A stretch of DNA of 64,000 bases from an uncultured Treponema sp. (GTDB lineage: Bacteria > Spirochaetota > Spirochaetia > Treponematales > Treponemataceae): NCBI GenBank assembly GCA_949299755.1, contig CASGBA010000009.1:1-64000 (forward strand), written 5' to 3'. Positions 9,087 to 16,969 of the stretch are shown piece by piece. Below the pieces are notes generated by a model. The model was not told the origin of the DNA. It did no database searches and worked only from the letters and a program-made list of their open reading frames with translations. Numbering within the stretch: the first letter of the stretch is position 1; the number at the start of each line of letters is the position of its first letter. The position numbers and the translations under genes were made by a program.

Positions 9087-9743
9087 TCAGTTTTTCAAAA
9101 TTTCCAAAGCTTTTTCTGCGGAAATTTCATAAAAGTCGTTTATTATTAAATCCGCATACCGGCTTACAATATTTTCCGGATTTGTTGTTGTCAGCCCCAC
9201 CAGTTTCATTCCGGCGCTTTTTGCTGATTTAAATCCGTTGACTGAATCCTCAAAAACAAGACAATTTGTCCGAGGTAAATTAAAAATTTCTGCGCCAAGC
9301 ATATAAGGATCCGGATCCGGCTTGCTCTTGGAAAACATTTCCGCTGTCAGGATTTTATCAAACATTGTTTGTATTTCAGGAATTTTTTTGTATACGCTTT
9401 TCATTTTTCCTGCGCTGGAACTGGTTACAACAGCTGTTTTCCAACCGGCTTTTTTTAAGCTTTGGAAAAAATCCTTGAATCCGTTAATATACGGCACTTC
9501 CATTTTTGCCTCAAAATCATCCAGGGCCGCGCTTATTTCATTTTGTTTGTCTTTCAATTCGGAAAAAAATTCCTCAAAAATATGAACCAGCGTTCCACCT
9601 TTTATCAATTTCCCAAAATCCGGATGGTGAAGGTATTGTCTCCCTATCATATCCCAAAACAAAGTGTATTGTCTTTCTGTGTCTATAATTACCCCGTCCA
9701 GATCAAACAAAGCAGCGGGTGGCATTGAAGAATCAAAGGTCAT
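9087..9743 (-). CDS. HAD-family phosphatase, beta-phosphoglucomutase-like
   Basis: A 218-residue haloacid dehalogenase-type hydrolase. Motif I is DLDGVIID (residues 14-21, nucleophile D14), motif II is TSSS, motif III is the lysine of SKPDPDPY, and motif IV is FEDSVNG. An alpha-helical cap lies between motifs I and II, as in beta-phosphoglucomutase and 2-deoxyglucose-6-phosphatase types. The substrate, probably a small sugar phosphate, cannot be named. No Shine-Dalgarno precedes the ATG; the promoter at 9750-9778 suggests a leaderless mRNA. Confidence 0.9.
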   Translation of the reverse strand: MTFDSSMPPAALFDLDGVIIDTERQYTLFWDMIGRQYLHHPDFGKLIKGGTLVHIFEEFFSELKDKQNEISAALDDFEAKMEVPYINGFKDFFQSLKKAGWKTAVVTSSSAGKMKSVYKKIPEIQTMFDKILTAEMFSKSKPDPDPYMLGAEIFNLPRTNCLVFEDSVNGFKSAKSAGMKLVGLTTTNPENIVSRYADLIINDFYEISAEKALEILKN

Positions 9744-9749
9744 GAGTAT

Positions 9750-9778
9750 ATGTTATCCATTGCTATACCGGTTGTCAA
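9750..9778 (-). promoter_or_regulatory. Promoter with start codon at predicted +1 (HAD gene)
   Basis: Read on the minus strand: TTGACA (9778-9773), 17-bp spacer, TAACAT (9755-9750), then 6 nt and the ATG at 9743. Transcription would start at or within a base of the start codon. Confidence 0.55.
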
Positions 9779-9806
9779 TGTTTACATTTTATAACGGAAA
9801 CTCTGC

Positions 9807-9835
9807 TTCACAAATCCGGTTTTTTGAAGTATCTT
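9807..9835 (+). promoter_or_regulatory. Promoter close to the start codon (hydrolase gene)
   Basis: TTCACA (9807-9812), 17-bp spacer, TATCTT (9830-9835), then 9 nt to ATG 9845. No ribosome-binding site fits in the predicted leader of 2-3 nt. Confidence 0.5.
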
Positions 9836-9844
9836 TTCTATATT

Positions 9845-10813
9845 ATGAATGAAAAGAAAAAAAAAGTATCCGGTAAAAAGCGGAATATAATCGTGATTAT
9901 TTCCGTTTTGTTCGTTGTAATCATTGCCGCGATTTTTTTCCCGGCTAATTATCTGGTTTCTTTTGCATTGGATTCTGAGAATGAGAAAGGTTCTCCCGTT
10001 GAGAAAATGTCCGGGCAGCGGATTGCCTTGTGGGAGTCTCTGCTTCCCAGGGCTTTCCCGGTAGAAATTTCTTCCAGGGACGGTTTGAATCTCGGAGGGT
10101 ACCTTTTTTTCCCGGAAGCGGACGGAACCGAGAAGACTGTCCGCAAAAACTGTTTTGTGATAGCTGTTCATGGTTATAAAAGTTCTCCCGTTTCAATGGC
10201 GTTTATTCTTTCCCATTATTTGGAACAGGGGTGGACGGTTCTTGTGCCGGAGCAGCGCTCCCATGGTTCCAGCGATGGCAAATATATTGGAATGGGTTTT
10301 TACGAAAAAGACGATGTTGCCTGCTGGATAGATTATATTCTTGACGGGAATCCCTCGGCAAAAATCCTCCTCCATGGGGTTTCAATGGGCGCTGCCACAG
10401 TTATGTTGACCACAGGAATGAAGCTCCCCGCAAATATTTTTGCGGCAGTGGAAGACTGCGGTTATTCTTCCTTAACGGAGGAATTCACCGCCCAGCTTTC
10501 GGAAATGTTTTCGCTTCCATATTTTCCTTTGATTCCTGCCGCTTCCCTTATTACAAAAGTCCGTGCCGGGTTTTTCTTCGGGGACGTGAATTGCATGGAG
10601 GCTGTTTCCCGTTCTGTTACCCCTACTTTATTCATCCATGGAGACAAAGATTCTTTTGTTCCCTTTTATATGCTTGAAAAACTCTATAACGCCGCCTCCT
10701 GTGAAAAAGAGATGCTTGTTGTCCCCGGTGCAGAACATGCGGAATCAGTGGATGTGAATCCTTCCTTGTATTGGGAAACTGTTGATAAATTTGTTTCAAC
10801 ATATTTTGAATGA
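9845..10813 (+). CDS. Membrane-anchored alpha/beta hydrolase
   Basis: A serine hydrolase of about 322 residues with an N-terminal transmembrane anchor (IIVIISVLFVVIIAAIFFPANYLVSFAL) and an exported catalytic domain. The nucleophile elbow is HGVSMGAA (G-x-S-x-G), the acid is in FIHGDKDSFVP and the histidine in VPGAEHAES. It resembles the YqkD/Bem46-like family of hydrolases with N-terminal anchors; substrate unknown. A TTG at 9824 would extend it by seven residues, but ATG 9845 places a charged N-terminus directly before the anchor. Confidence 0.88.
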   Translation: MNEKKKKVSGKKRNIIVIISVLFVVIIAAIFFPANYLVSFALDSENEKGSPVEKMSGQRIALWESLLPRAFPVEISSRDGLNLGGYLFFPEADGTEKTVRKNCFVIAVHGYKSSPVSMAFILSHYLEQGWTVLVPEQRSHGSSDGKYIGMGFYEKDDVACWIDYILDGNPSAKILLHGVSMGAATVMLTTGMKLPANIFAAVEDCGYSSLTEEFTAQLSEMFSLPYFPLIPAASLITKVRAGFFFGDVNCMEAVSRSVTPTLFIHGDKDSFVPFYMLEKLYNAASCEKEMLVVPGAEHAESVDVNPSLYWETVDKFVSTYFE

Positions 10814-10848
10814 GGGATTTCAACTGAATTTTTACAACAGGAGATTTT

Positions 10849-11853
10849 ATGACCTGCGAAAACAGAAAAGTATCAGAAACCCGTTATGATGACATGAAAT
10901 ATAACCGCTGTGGAAAAAGCGGTTTAAAACTTCCCGCTCTTTCCTTGGGACTCTGGCATAATTTTGGTTCCGCGGCATCCTTCGACTCCATGGAAGAATT
11001 GTGTATAACCGCCTTTGATAACGGGATAACCCATTTTGATTTGGCAAATAATTATGGTCCCCCTCCCGGAAGTGCGGAGGAAAATTTTGGCCGCATAATT
11101 TCTTCTTCCCTGAAACCTTTCCGTGATGAAATCATTGTTTCCACAAAGGCTGGTTATACTATGTGGCTTGGACCGTACGGTGATTGGGGGAGCAGAAAAT
11201 ATTTAATGGCCAGTTTGGATCAAAGCTTAAAAAGGATGGGTCTGGACTATGTGGATATTTTTTATCACCACAGGATGGATCCGGAAACACCCCTTGAGGA
11301 AACAATGGGTGCTTTGGCTCAGGCGGTAAAGGCTGGGAAAGCCCTTTACGCCGGAATTTCCAATTATGACAGCAAAACCATGATTAAGGCTTCGGAAATT
11401 CTCCGGCAGCTTAATTGTCCTTTTATTATAAACCAGGTTAGGTATTCTATATTTGACAGAAGGATTGAAAAGGACGGGTTAAAAGAAGCTGCCAGGCAAA
11501 CCGGAACGGGGTTGATAGCTTTCAGTCCTCTTGCCCAAGGACTTCTTTCCAATAAGTATTTGCATGGAATTCCTGATGACAGCAGAATTGCGGTTAGTGG
11601 TAAATTTCTCCGGGAATCGGACTTAACCGCCGGACGGCTTGGGCAAATTGCAAGTTTGAATGCCCTTGCGGAAAAAAGGGGGCAAAGTCTTCCTCAAATG
11701 GCCTTGTCCTGGATTCTCCGGGACGGATCTTTTTCCAGCGTTTTAATTGGGGCTTCAAAACCGTCGCAGATTATCGAAAATATTTCCGCAGCGGTAAATG
11801 CGGCTGAGTTCACGCCGGAAGAATTATCGGAAATAGACCGTATATCTCTCTGA
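10849..11853 (+). CDS. Aldo/keto reductase, YghZ/MgrA type
   Basis: A 334-residue NADPH-dependent reductase with the AKR barrel. HFDLANNYGPPPGSAEENFG holds the catalytic Asp and Tyr, AGYTMW follows the catalytic Lys (STKAGY), and FYHHRMDPETPLEETM contains the catalytic His. These strings match the L-glyceraldehyde-3-phosphate/methylglyoxal reductase subgroup (YghZ, GPR, AKR14). Its likely role is detoxifying reactive aldehydes. It follows the hydrolase by 35 bp on the same strand with a CAGGAG site before ATG 10849. Confidence 0.92.
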   Translation: MTCENRKVSETRYDDMKYNRCGKSGLKLPALSLGLWHNFGSAASFDSMEELCITAFDNGITHFDLANNYGPPPGSAEENFGRIISSSLKPFRDEIIVSTKAGYTMWLGPYGDWGSRKYLMASLDQSLKRMGLDYVDIFYHHRMDPETPLEETMGALAQAVKAGKALYAGISNYDSKTMIKASEILRQLNCPFIINQVRYSIFDRRIEKDGLKEAARQTGTGLIAFSPLAQGLLSNKYLHGIPDDSRIAVSGKFLRESDLTAGRLGQIASLNALAEKRGQSLPQMALSWILRDGSFSSVLIGASKPSQIIENISAAVNAAEFTPEELSEIDRISL

Positions 11854-11882
11854 GGCAGGATACAGGGAAATCGGGAAAATTT

Positions 11883-13373
11883 TTATTTTTTCCGGCGGAC
11901 ATCTCCGGCGACATTTTTAATTGAGATTTCAAGCTCGTCGAATGTGTCTTCCATTCCTTCCATGGATTCCTCCGGTATCATTTCAGAATCCTGTGGATTA
12001 TGGTAGAAAGATTCCAGGCAGGTGACCACATGAGATGTAAGTTGCCCCATCATGATGACATCCTGATCAGGAATGTCTTTTGGAGAAATCCCTGATTTTT
12101 GTATAGAATGCACAAATGTTATTATCCGGCTGAAAAGGTTTATAAGCCTGCCCCTGTATTTCGCGGAAAATCTGTCCGCAAACCAATTGTAAATATTTTT
12201 TTGTGCGTAAAACTCGGATGAGACGATGTGCTGGATTATCTGCTGCTTGGGAAATTCCCTGGGATTGCAGGTCGCCAGTTTTTCTATCCTGCTTACAAGG
12301 GCATCCGGTGTTTTTTCCTGCCTGTATAATGCATCTAGGATATAAGCGTTTAAGATTTCAGGACAAACAGGAATACCCGTTTGATGAAAAAGCCTTGTGT
12401 TGTTTATACCTGTAGTGCCTTGAAGCCATTGGTTCCAGTTTCCGGGTACCGGGAAAGGGAGTCCTTTCTGCCAAAGACGTGTTTCCGCCCCGTAGGGGCT
12501 TAACTCTATTTTTTTTGATTCGGCAATCGTGGTGGAAATGTCATCCGGCGGAAAATCAAAAAGCTTTTGCCCTCCGATAAAAAAAGCCGTGGTAATCTGT
12601 TCTTCTATGCTTGCAGCCGGTCCGTCTGTTTGAAAAGAAAGAGCCAAAGCCGCTTCAAAGACATTCCGCCATTTTTTCAGGCCTTCTTCATCAGTGTCTT
12701 TCTTGTGCCTTACGGAAACCGAGAAAACAGAGGCGCTCCAGTTTTTAACCTTGAAAATCAAGGCGTCCCCGAAGTGGACTTCGTTTTTCCAGTAAAAGTC
12801 CCTCATGTCCACAACAGTCACCGGAAAGTCGTTTTGTTCTTCCATAAAAAAATCAAAATCCTTGAAAATCTCCTTGCTTTCCGGATTGTCCATCGCCAGA
12901 TACTGGGGCGTGAATTCCTCCCCGTAAAGGATGTAGTAGGGGCATATCTCGGCTTCCGTTGTGTCCACAAGGATTGTGTCCAGTTTCCTTCCTTTATGGA
13001 AAAACTGAAACTGGCTGGGCAAATGTCTGGGGTTTGCGAAGGGAATGCATCTGGAGCCTGGGATAAAAATACCAGAGGCCAGTTCCATTTTTGTCGGGGT
13101 AACGGAAAATTCCCTTTCCGTGAAAAGTCCCGCTCTGCTTAACCATAAATCTTCATTTTCGGAAATTTTGCTGCAAAAGGCTATGCAATTGATAATCAGA
13201 AAATCACTCAATTGGTTTCGGTTTTCCACGGAGTCTTTTTTGCCCAGCGCCAAAAGAATTTCCCGCAGAGAAAAAGGATACAGCCTGTTTTCAAGAAAAT
13301 GATAAAGCGCATTTTCAAAATTGTAGTCGTTGAAGAGATTCTTTTCCTGAAAAATGTCGAAAGCTTGTTTCAT
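11883..13373 (-). CDS. Conserved hypothetical protein, 496 residues
   Basis: I do not recognise this protein. It looks soluble: no signal peptide and no transmembrane segment. The N-terminal 90 residues (ENALYHFLENRLYPFSLREILLALGKKD) look like a small helical, possibly winged-helix, region; the middle is mixed alpha/beta; the C-terminal 100 residues are strongly acidic and helical. ORF length, codon use and a clean boundary against the divergent nfnA gene support that it is real. Its size and style recall spirochaete-restricted proteins, but I cannot name a family. A TTCAAT-17-TAAAAT promoter ends one base before the ATG. Confidence 0.75.
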   Translation of the reverse strand: MKQAFDIFQEKNLFNDYNFENALYHFLENRLYPFSLREILLALGKKDSVENRNQLSDFLIINCIAFCSKISENEDLWLSRAGLFTEREFSVTPTKMELASGIFIPGSRCIPFANPRHLPSQFQFFHKGRKLDTILVDTTEAEICPYYILYGEEFTPQYLAMDNPESKEIFKDFDFFMEEQNDFPVTVVDMRDFYWKNEVHFGDALIFKVKNWSASVFSVSVRHKKDTDEEGLKKWRNVFEAALALSFQTDGPAASIEEQITTAFFIGGQKLFDFPPDDISTTIAESKKIELSPYGAETRLWQKGLPFPVPGNWNQWLQGTTGINNTRLFHQTGIPVCPEILNAYILDALYRQEKTPDALVSRIEKLATCNPREFPKQQIIQHIVSSEFYAQKNIYNWFADRFSAKYRGRLINLFSRIITFVHSIQKSGISPKDIPDQDVIMMGQLTSHVVTCLESFYHNPQDSEMIPEESMEGMEDTFDELEISIKNVAGDVRRKK

Positions 13374-13398
13374 TATTTTAAAGATATCACGTTTTTAA

Positions 13399-13427
13399 TT
13401 GAATAAACAGGTTAAAAGATATAAAAT
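13399..13427 (+). promoter_or_regulatory. Promoter of nfnAB
   Basis: TTGAAT (13399-13404), 17-bp spacer, TAAAAT (13422-13427). The start codon at 13456 is 28 nt further on, with GGAGAT in the leader. Confidence 0.5.
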
Positions 13428-13455
13428 AGCAAAAATACTGTGGAGATATAGAAAT

Positions 13456-14316
13456 ATGCATACGATTCTTGAAAAAAAGCAGTTTTCGGAGGAAGTTTTT
13501 TATTTTCGTGTTTCCGCTCCGGAAATTGCCCGCAACCGTAAAGCCGGGCAGTTTGTACTTGTGCAAATAGACGAGGAATTCGGTGAGCGTATTCCGCTGA
13601 CAATCGCTGACGCTGACGCAAAGGAAGGTTGGATAGCCCTGGTTTTTCAAACGGTTGGGGCCACAACCCATAAACTCGCCTTGAAAAATAAAGGGGATGA
13701 AATCCCCGCCATTCTCGGGCCCCTGGGCCGTCCCACTCAAATTGAAAAGAAAGGCCGGATTGTCTGTGTGGGTGGCGGAATCGGCGTTGCCCCCCTGTAT
13801 CCGATTGTGAAAGCCCATAAAAACATAGGGAACGAAGTGACCGTCATAATTGGTGCCCGTAATAAGCAGCTTTTGATTTTTGAGGAAGAAATGAAGGCAG
13901 TCTGTGATAATTTGATTGTCGTTACTGATGACGGCTCTTACGGGCGGAAAGGCCTTGTAACCGAGCCCCTGAAGGAGTTGTGCGAAAGCTCTGCGCCTCC
14001 GGCGGAGGTTGTGGCTATCGGGCCTCCAATAATGATGAAATTCTGTGCGGAAACAACCCGACCCTTCGGAATCCACACCGTTGTTTCCCTCAACACCATC
14101 ATGATAGACGGGACAGGAATGTGCGGCGGATGCCGTGTTTCCGTGGGCGGAAAGACGAAATTCGTTTGTGTTGACGGCCCGGAATTCGACGGTCACCAGG
14201 TGGATTTTGACACAATGATGTTGAGAATGAAAGCTTATAAATCCCGTGAAGAGCAGGATCATCATAAGTGCCATCTTGAAATGCAGGCTGAAAAAATCCG
14301 GCAGGAAAACAGTTGA
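13456..14316 (+). CDS. nfnA: NfnA-type ferredoxin:NADP+ oxidoreductase small subunit
   Basis: A protein of about 286 residues of the ferredoxin-NADP reductase fold, annotated elsewhere as sulfide dehydrogenase or dihydroorotate dehydrogenase electron-transfer-like subunit. The FAD-binding barrel includes GERIPLTIAD, the NAD domain starts at IVCVGGGIGVAPLYPI, and the C-terminal cysteines TGMCGGCRV...FVCVDGPEFDGH bind a [2Fe-2S] cluster. Next to an NfnB-like gene it probably forms the NADH-dependent reduced ferredoxin:NADP+ transhydrogenase (electron-bifurcating NfnAB). The longer TTG-initiated ORF from 13399 is rejected; ATG 13456 fits homologues. Confidence 0.9.
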   Translation: MHTILEKKQFSEEVFYFRVSAPEIARNRKAGQFVLVQIDEEFGERIPLTIADADAKEGWIALVFQTVGATTHKLALKNKGDEIPAILGPLGRPTQIEKKGRIVCVGGGIGVAPLYPIVKAHKNIGNEVTVIIGARNKQLLIFEEEMKAVCDNLIVVTDDGSYGRKGLVTEPLKELCESSAPPAEVVAIGPPIMMKFCAETTRPFGIHTVVSLNTIMIDGTGMCGGCRVSVGGKTKFVCVDGPEFDGHQVDFDTMMLRMKAYKSREEQDHHKCHLEMQAEKIRQENS

Positions 14317-14360
14317 TTCGGTAATAAACAAAGAATTGATAATGATAAGGAAGAAATAAT

Positions 14361-15875
14361 ATGGATAATTCCGTTCCCCATATTTCCAAAGATGAATTGA
14401 CAAAAAAAGCTTCCATTCTTTGGGATGAAATTTCCGCAAAAAAACAAAACGGAGCTCTGGCTCCCAAAGACAGGCTCGCCATTCCCCCGCAAGAAATGGG
14501 AACACAGGAGCCCAAGGCTCGGGCAAAACGCATGACGGAGGTTGCTCTCGGTTATTCCGAGTCTCAGGCCCGTTGTGAAGCGGAGAGGTGTTTAAACTGC
14601 AAAAACCGTCCCTGTGTTTCAGCTTGCCCCGTCGGTGTTCCGATACCGGAATTCATAGCCTGTATTCAGGACGGGAAATATGCGGATGCCCTGGCTGTCA
14701 TAAAAACAGCGAACCTGCTTCCCGCCATATGCGGACGTGTGTGCCCCCAGGAAAAACAGTGTCAGAGTATGTGCACTGTCGGAAAGAGCCTTAAAAATGT
14801 GGAAAAAGCGGTTGCAATCGGCCGCTTGGAGCGTTTTGTGGCAGACTGGGAAAGGGAAAACGGGAATAGTGTTCCCGCTGAAATTGCGCCTTCCACCGGA
14901 AAGAAAGTCGCTGTTGTTGGTTCCGGTCCGGCAGGCCTTACTGTTGCGGCGGATCTCCGCCGGGCAGGCCATGATGTTACCGTTTTTGAAGCTTTCCACA
15001 AAACCGGTGGTGTCATGGTTTATGGAATTCCGGAATTCCGTCTGCCCAAGGCTATTGTCGCGTCTGAGGTGGAAAACCTGAAAAAAATGGGGGTCACTTT
15101 CAGGACGAATTTCCTTGTGGGCCGGACAGAAACCCTTTTTGACCTTCTGAATAATGAAGGTTTCGATGCTGCTTTCGTTGGTACCGGAGCCGGGCTTCCC
15201 AAATTCATGAATATCGAGGGAGAGAATCTTATAGGCGTTTTCAGCGCCAACGAATACCTTACCCGGGCGAACCTGATGAAAGCCTACGACACCGCCCATG
15301 CGGCGACCCCTCTTTATGAGGCTAAAACCGTTGCCGTAATTGGCGGCGGTAATGTGGCAATGGATGCCGCCCGTATGGCTTTCCGGTTAGGCGCTGAAAA
15401 AGTTTATTGCATCTACCGCCGTACCCGCGCTGAAATGCCTGCCCGCGCCGAAGAGGTTTCCCATGCGGAGGAGGAGGGGGTTGACTTCCGGTATCTGCAA
15501 AATCCGACCCGTATTATCGGAGATGAATCCGGCCGTGTTAAGGCTGTCGAAGTCCTTGATTACGAGCTGGGAGAACCTGACGCATCCGGGCGCCGCCGGC
15601 CTGTGGCAAAACCCGGCACCGAACATCAGCTTGAAGTTGATGCGGTTATCGTGGCCCTCGGAAATGACTCGAATCCTCTTATATCCCAGACAACGGAAGG
15701 TCTTGAAGTCACCCCGAAAGGAAACATTGTTGTGACTGAGGGACAGAAAACCAGCCTGAAAGGCGTTTGGGCCGGCGGCGATATTGTTCTCGGAGCCGCC
15801 ACAGTCATCCTTGCGATGGGCGAAGGCAGGAAAGCCGCCGCTTCCATCAACAGCTATTTAGCTTCGGAAAAATGA
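14361..15875 (+). CDS. nfnB: NfnB / GltA-type NADPH-linked flavoprotein
   Basis: A 504-residue member of the family called homotetrameric NADPH-dependent glutamate synthase, which also contains NfnB. N-terminal cysteines CEAERCLNCKNRPCVSACPVG and CGRVCPQEKQCQSMC bind two [4Fe-4S] clusters; KVAVVGSGPAGLTVAADLRRAGH is the FAD Rossmann motif and VAVIGGGNVAMDAARMA the NADP(H) motif. With nfnA 44 bp upstream, the pair is best read as NfnAB rather than glutamate synthase, because no glutamine amidotransferase large subunit is present. AAGGAAG precedes ATG 14361. Confidence 0.9.
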   Translation: MDNSVPHISKDELTKKASILWDEISAKKQNGALAPKDRLAIPPQEMGTQEPKARAKRMTEVALGYSESQARCEAERCLNCKNRPCVSACPVGVPIPEFIACIQDGKYADALAVIKTANLLPAICGRVCPQEKQCQSMCTVGKSLKNVEKAVAIGRLERFVADWERENGNSVPAEIAPSTGKKVAVVGSGPAGLTVAADLRRAGHDVTVFEAFHKTGGVMVYGIPEFRLPKAIVASEVENLKKMGVTFRTNFLVGRTETLFDLLNNEGFDAAFVGTGAGLPKFMNIEGENLIGVFSANEYLTRANLMKAYDTAHAATPLYEAKTVAVIGGGNVAMDAARMAFRLGAEKVYCIYRRTRAEMPARAEEVSHAEEEGVDFRYLQNPTRIIGDESGRVKAVEVLDYELGEPDASGRRRPVAKPGTEHQLEVDAVIVALGNDSNPLISQTTEGLEVTPKGNIVVTEGQKTSLKGVWAGGDIVLGAATVILAMGEGRKAAASINSYLASEK

Positions 15876-15943
15876 AATGTCCAAGAGATTTCCTTTTGGA
15901 TATTTCAGTTATATATTATTAGATTTCTATTCAGGAGGAGTGT

Positions 15944-16459
15944 ATGTTGAATAAGAAAGTGGAAGAACTGCTGAATGATCAAATCAACAAGGAATTTTAT
16001 TCAGCTTATTTGTATCTTGATTTTTCAAATTATTATTCCGCAAAAGGATTGGACGGATTCGCCAACTGGTACCGTGTCCAGGCTCAGGAAGAACGTGACC
16101 ATGCCATGATGTTCTACGATTATCTTCAGGAAAACGAGGTTTGCGTCACGTTACCGGCCATCGCCGCCCCGGATAAAAAATTTGATAATCCTTCCCAGCC
16201 TTTGAAGGCTGCATTGGAGCATGAGGAATATGTCACCTCCCTCATCAACAATATTTATGCGGCTGCTCACGAAGCAAAGGATTTCCGGACAATGAAATTC
16301 CTCGATTGGTTTGTCAAGGAACAGGGTGAAGAAGAAAAGAATGCCCGTGATTTGATTTCCAAGATGGAGCTTTTCGGAGGCAAACCTGAAGGTTTGTACC
16401 TTCTTGACCAGGAGCTTGCGGCAAGGCAGTATGCTGCCCCTGTTGTGAGTGCAACCTGA
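15944..16459 (+). CDS. ftnA: Ferritin (non-haem)
   Basis: A 171-residue four-helix ferritin that oxidises and stores iron in a 24-subunit shell. Ferroxidase ligands are visible: E17 in INKEFYSAYLY, E50 and H53 in QEERDHAMMF, and the later glutamates in EHEEYV and KEQGEEEK. Length and lack of a bacterioferritin haem methionine indicate FtnA type. AGGAGG precedes the ATG. A terminator follows directly. Confidence 0.96.
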   Translation: MLNKKVEELLNDQINKEFYSAYLYLDFSNYYSAKGLDGFANWYRVQAQEERDHAMMFYDYLQENEVCVTLPAIAAPDKKFDNPSQPLKAALEHEEYVTSLINNIYAAAHEAKDFRTMKFLDWFVKEQGEEEKNARDLISKMELFGGKPEGLYLLDQELAARQYAAPVVSAT

Positions 16460-16473
16460 TTTATTTGTTTAAT

Positions 16474-16498
16474 CGGCCGGTGCAACCGGCCGTTTTTT
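16474..16498 (+). terminator. Ferritin terminator
   Basis: CGGCCGGT and ACCGGCCG form an 8-bp stem (16474-16492) around GCA, followed by six T residues. Confidence 0.9.
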
Positions 16499-16526
16499 GC
16501 TTTATACGTTTTTTGGAAAGGTTATG

Positions 16527-16931
16527 ATGCATACTGCAAAACTTGTTGTTCGTTCCTACGAGTTGGATTCATATAATCATGTGAACAATGCCAATTATTT
16601 GAATTATCTTGAATACGGCCGTATGGAGTTTTTGAGATCCATCGGATTTGATTACGAAGGACTCATCGCCGCCGGCTACTATTTATATGTTACCCACATT
16701 GACATCCGCTATAAAGCTTCTGCAAGGCTGTTTGACGAGCTTTCAATTGAGGTGGAGCCGGTAAAACTGGGCAAGGTTTCCGGAACCTTTCATCAGGTTA
16801 TAAAAAACCAAAAAGGTGAAGTTTGCGCGGAGGCGGATGTATCCTGGGGTTGTGTGGATCACAGTGGCCGTCCTGCCAAAATACCGGACAGTTTTTTTGT
16901 AGACGGTCTACGTCCTGAAATCAAATCCTGA
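16527..16931 (+). CDS. Hotdog-fold acyl-CoA thioesterase (YbgC/FadM-like)
   Basis: A thioesterase of about 134 residues of the 4-hydroxybenzoyl-CoA thioesterase group. SYELDSYNHVNNANYLNYLEYGRMEFLRSIG carries the active-site region; the central HVNNANYL is the family hallmark. It would hydrolyse acyl-CoA or acyl-ACP thioesters; chain preference is unknown. The ORF could start at TTG 16497 inside the ferritin terminator, or at ATG 16524 or 16527; GGAAAGG (16515-16521) is best placed for 16527. Confidence 0.88.
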   Translation: MHTAKLVVRSYELDSYNHVNNANYLNYLEYGRMEFLRSIGFDYEGLIAAGYYLYVTHIDIRYKASARLFDELSIEVEPVKLGKVSGTFHQVIKNQKGEVCAEADVSWGCVDHSGRPAKIPDSFFVDGLRPEIKS

Positions 16932-16969
16932 AAAGTGTCCTTGCGGCCTGATTCCCTGTTGTGGCGGGA

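Noticed and set aside
13387-14526. 379-residue open frame on the minus strand
   Set aside because: Antisense to nfnA and the start of nfnB, with no recognisable domain.
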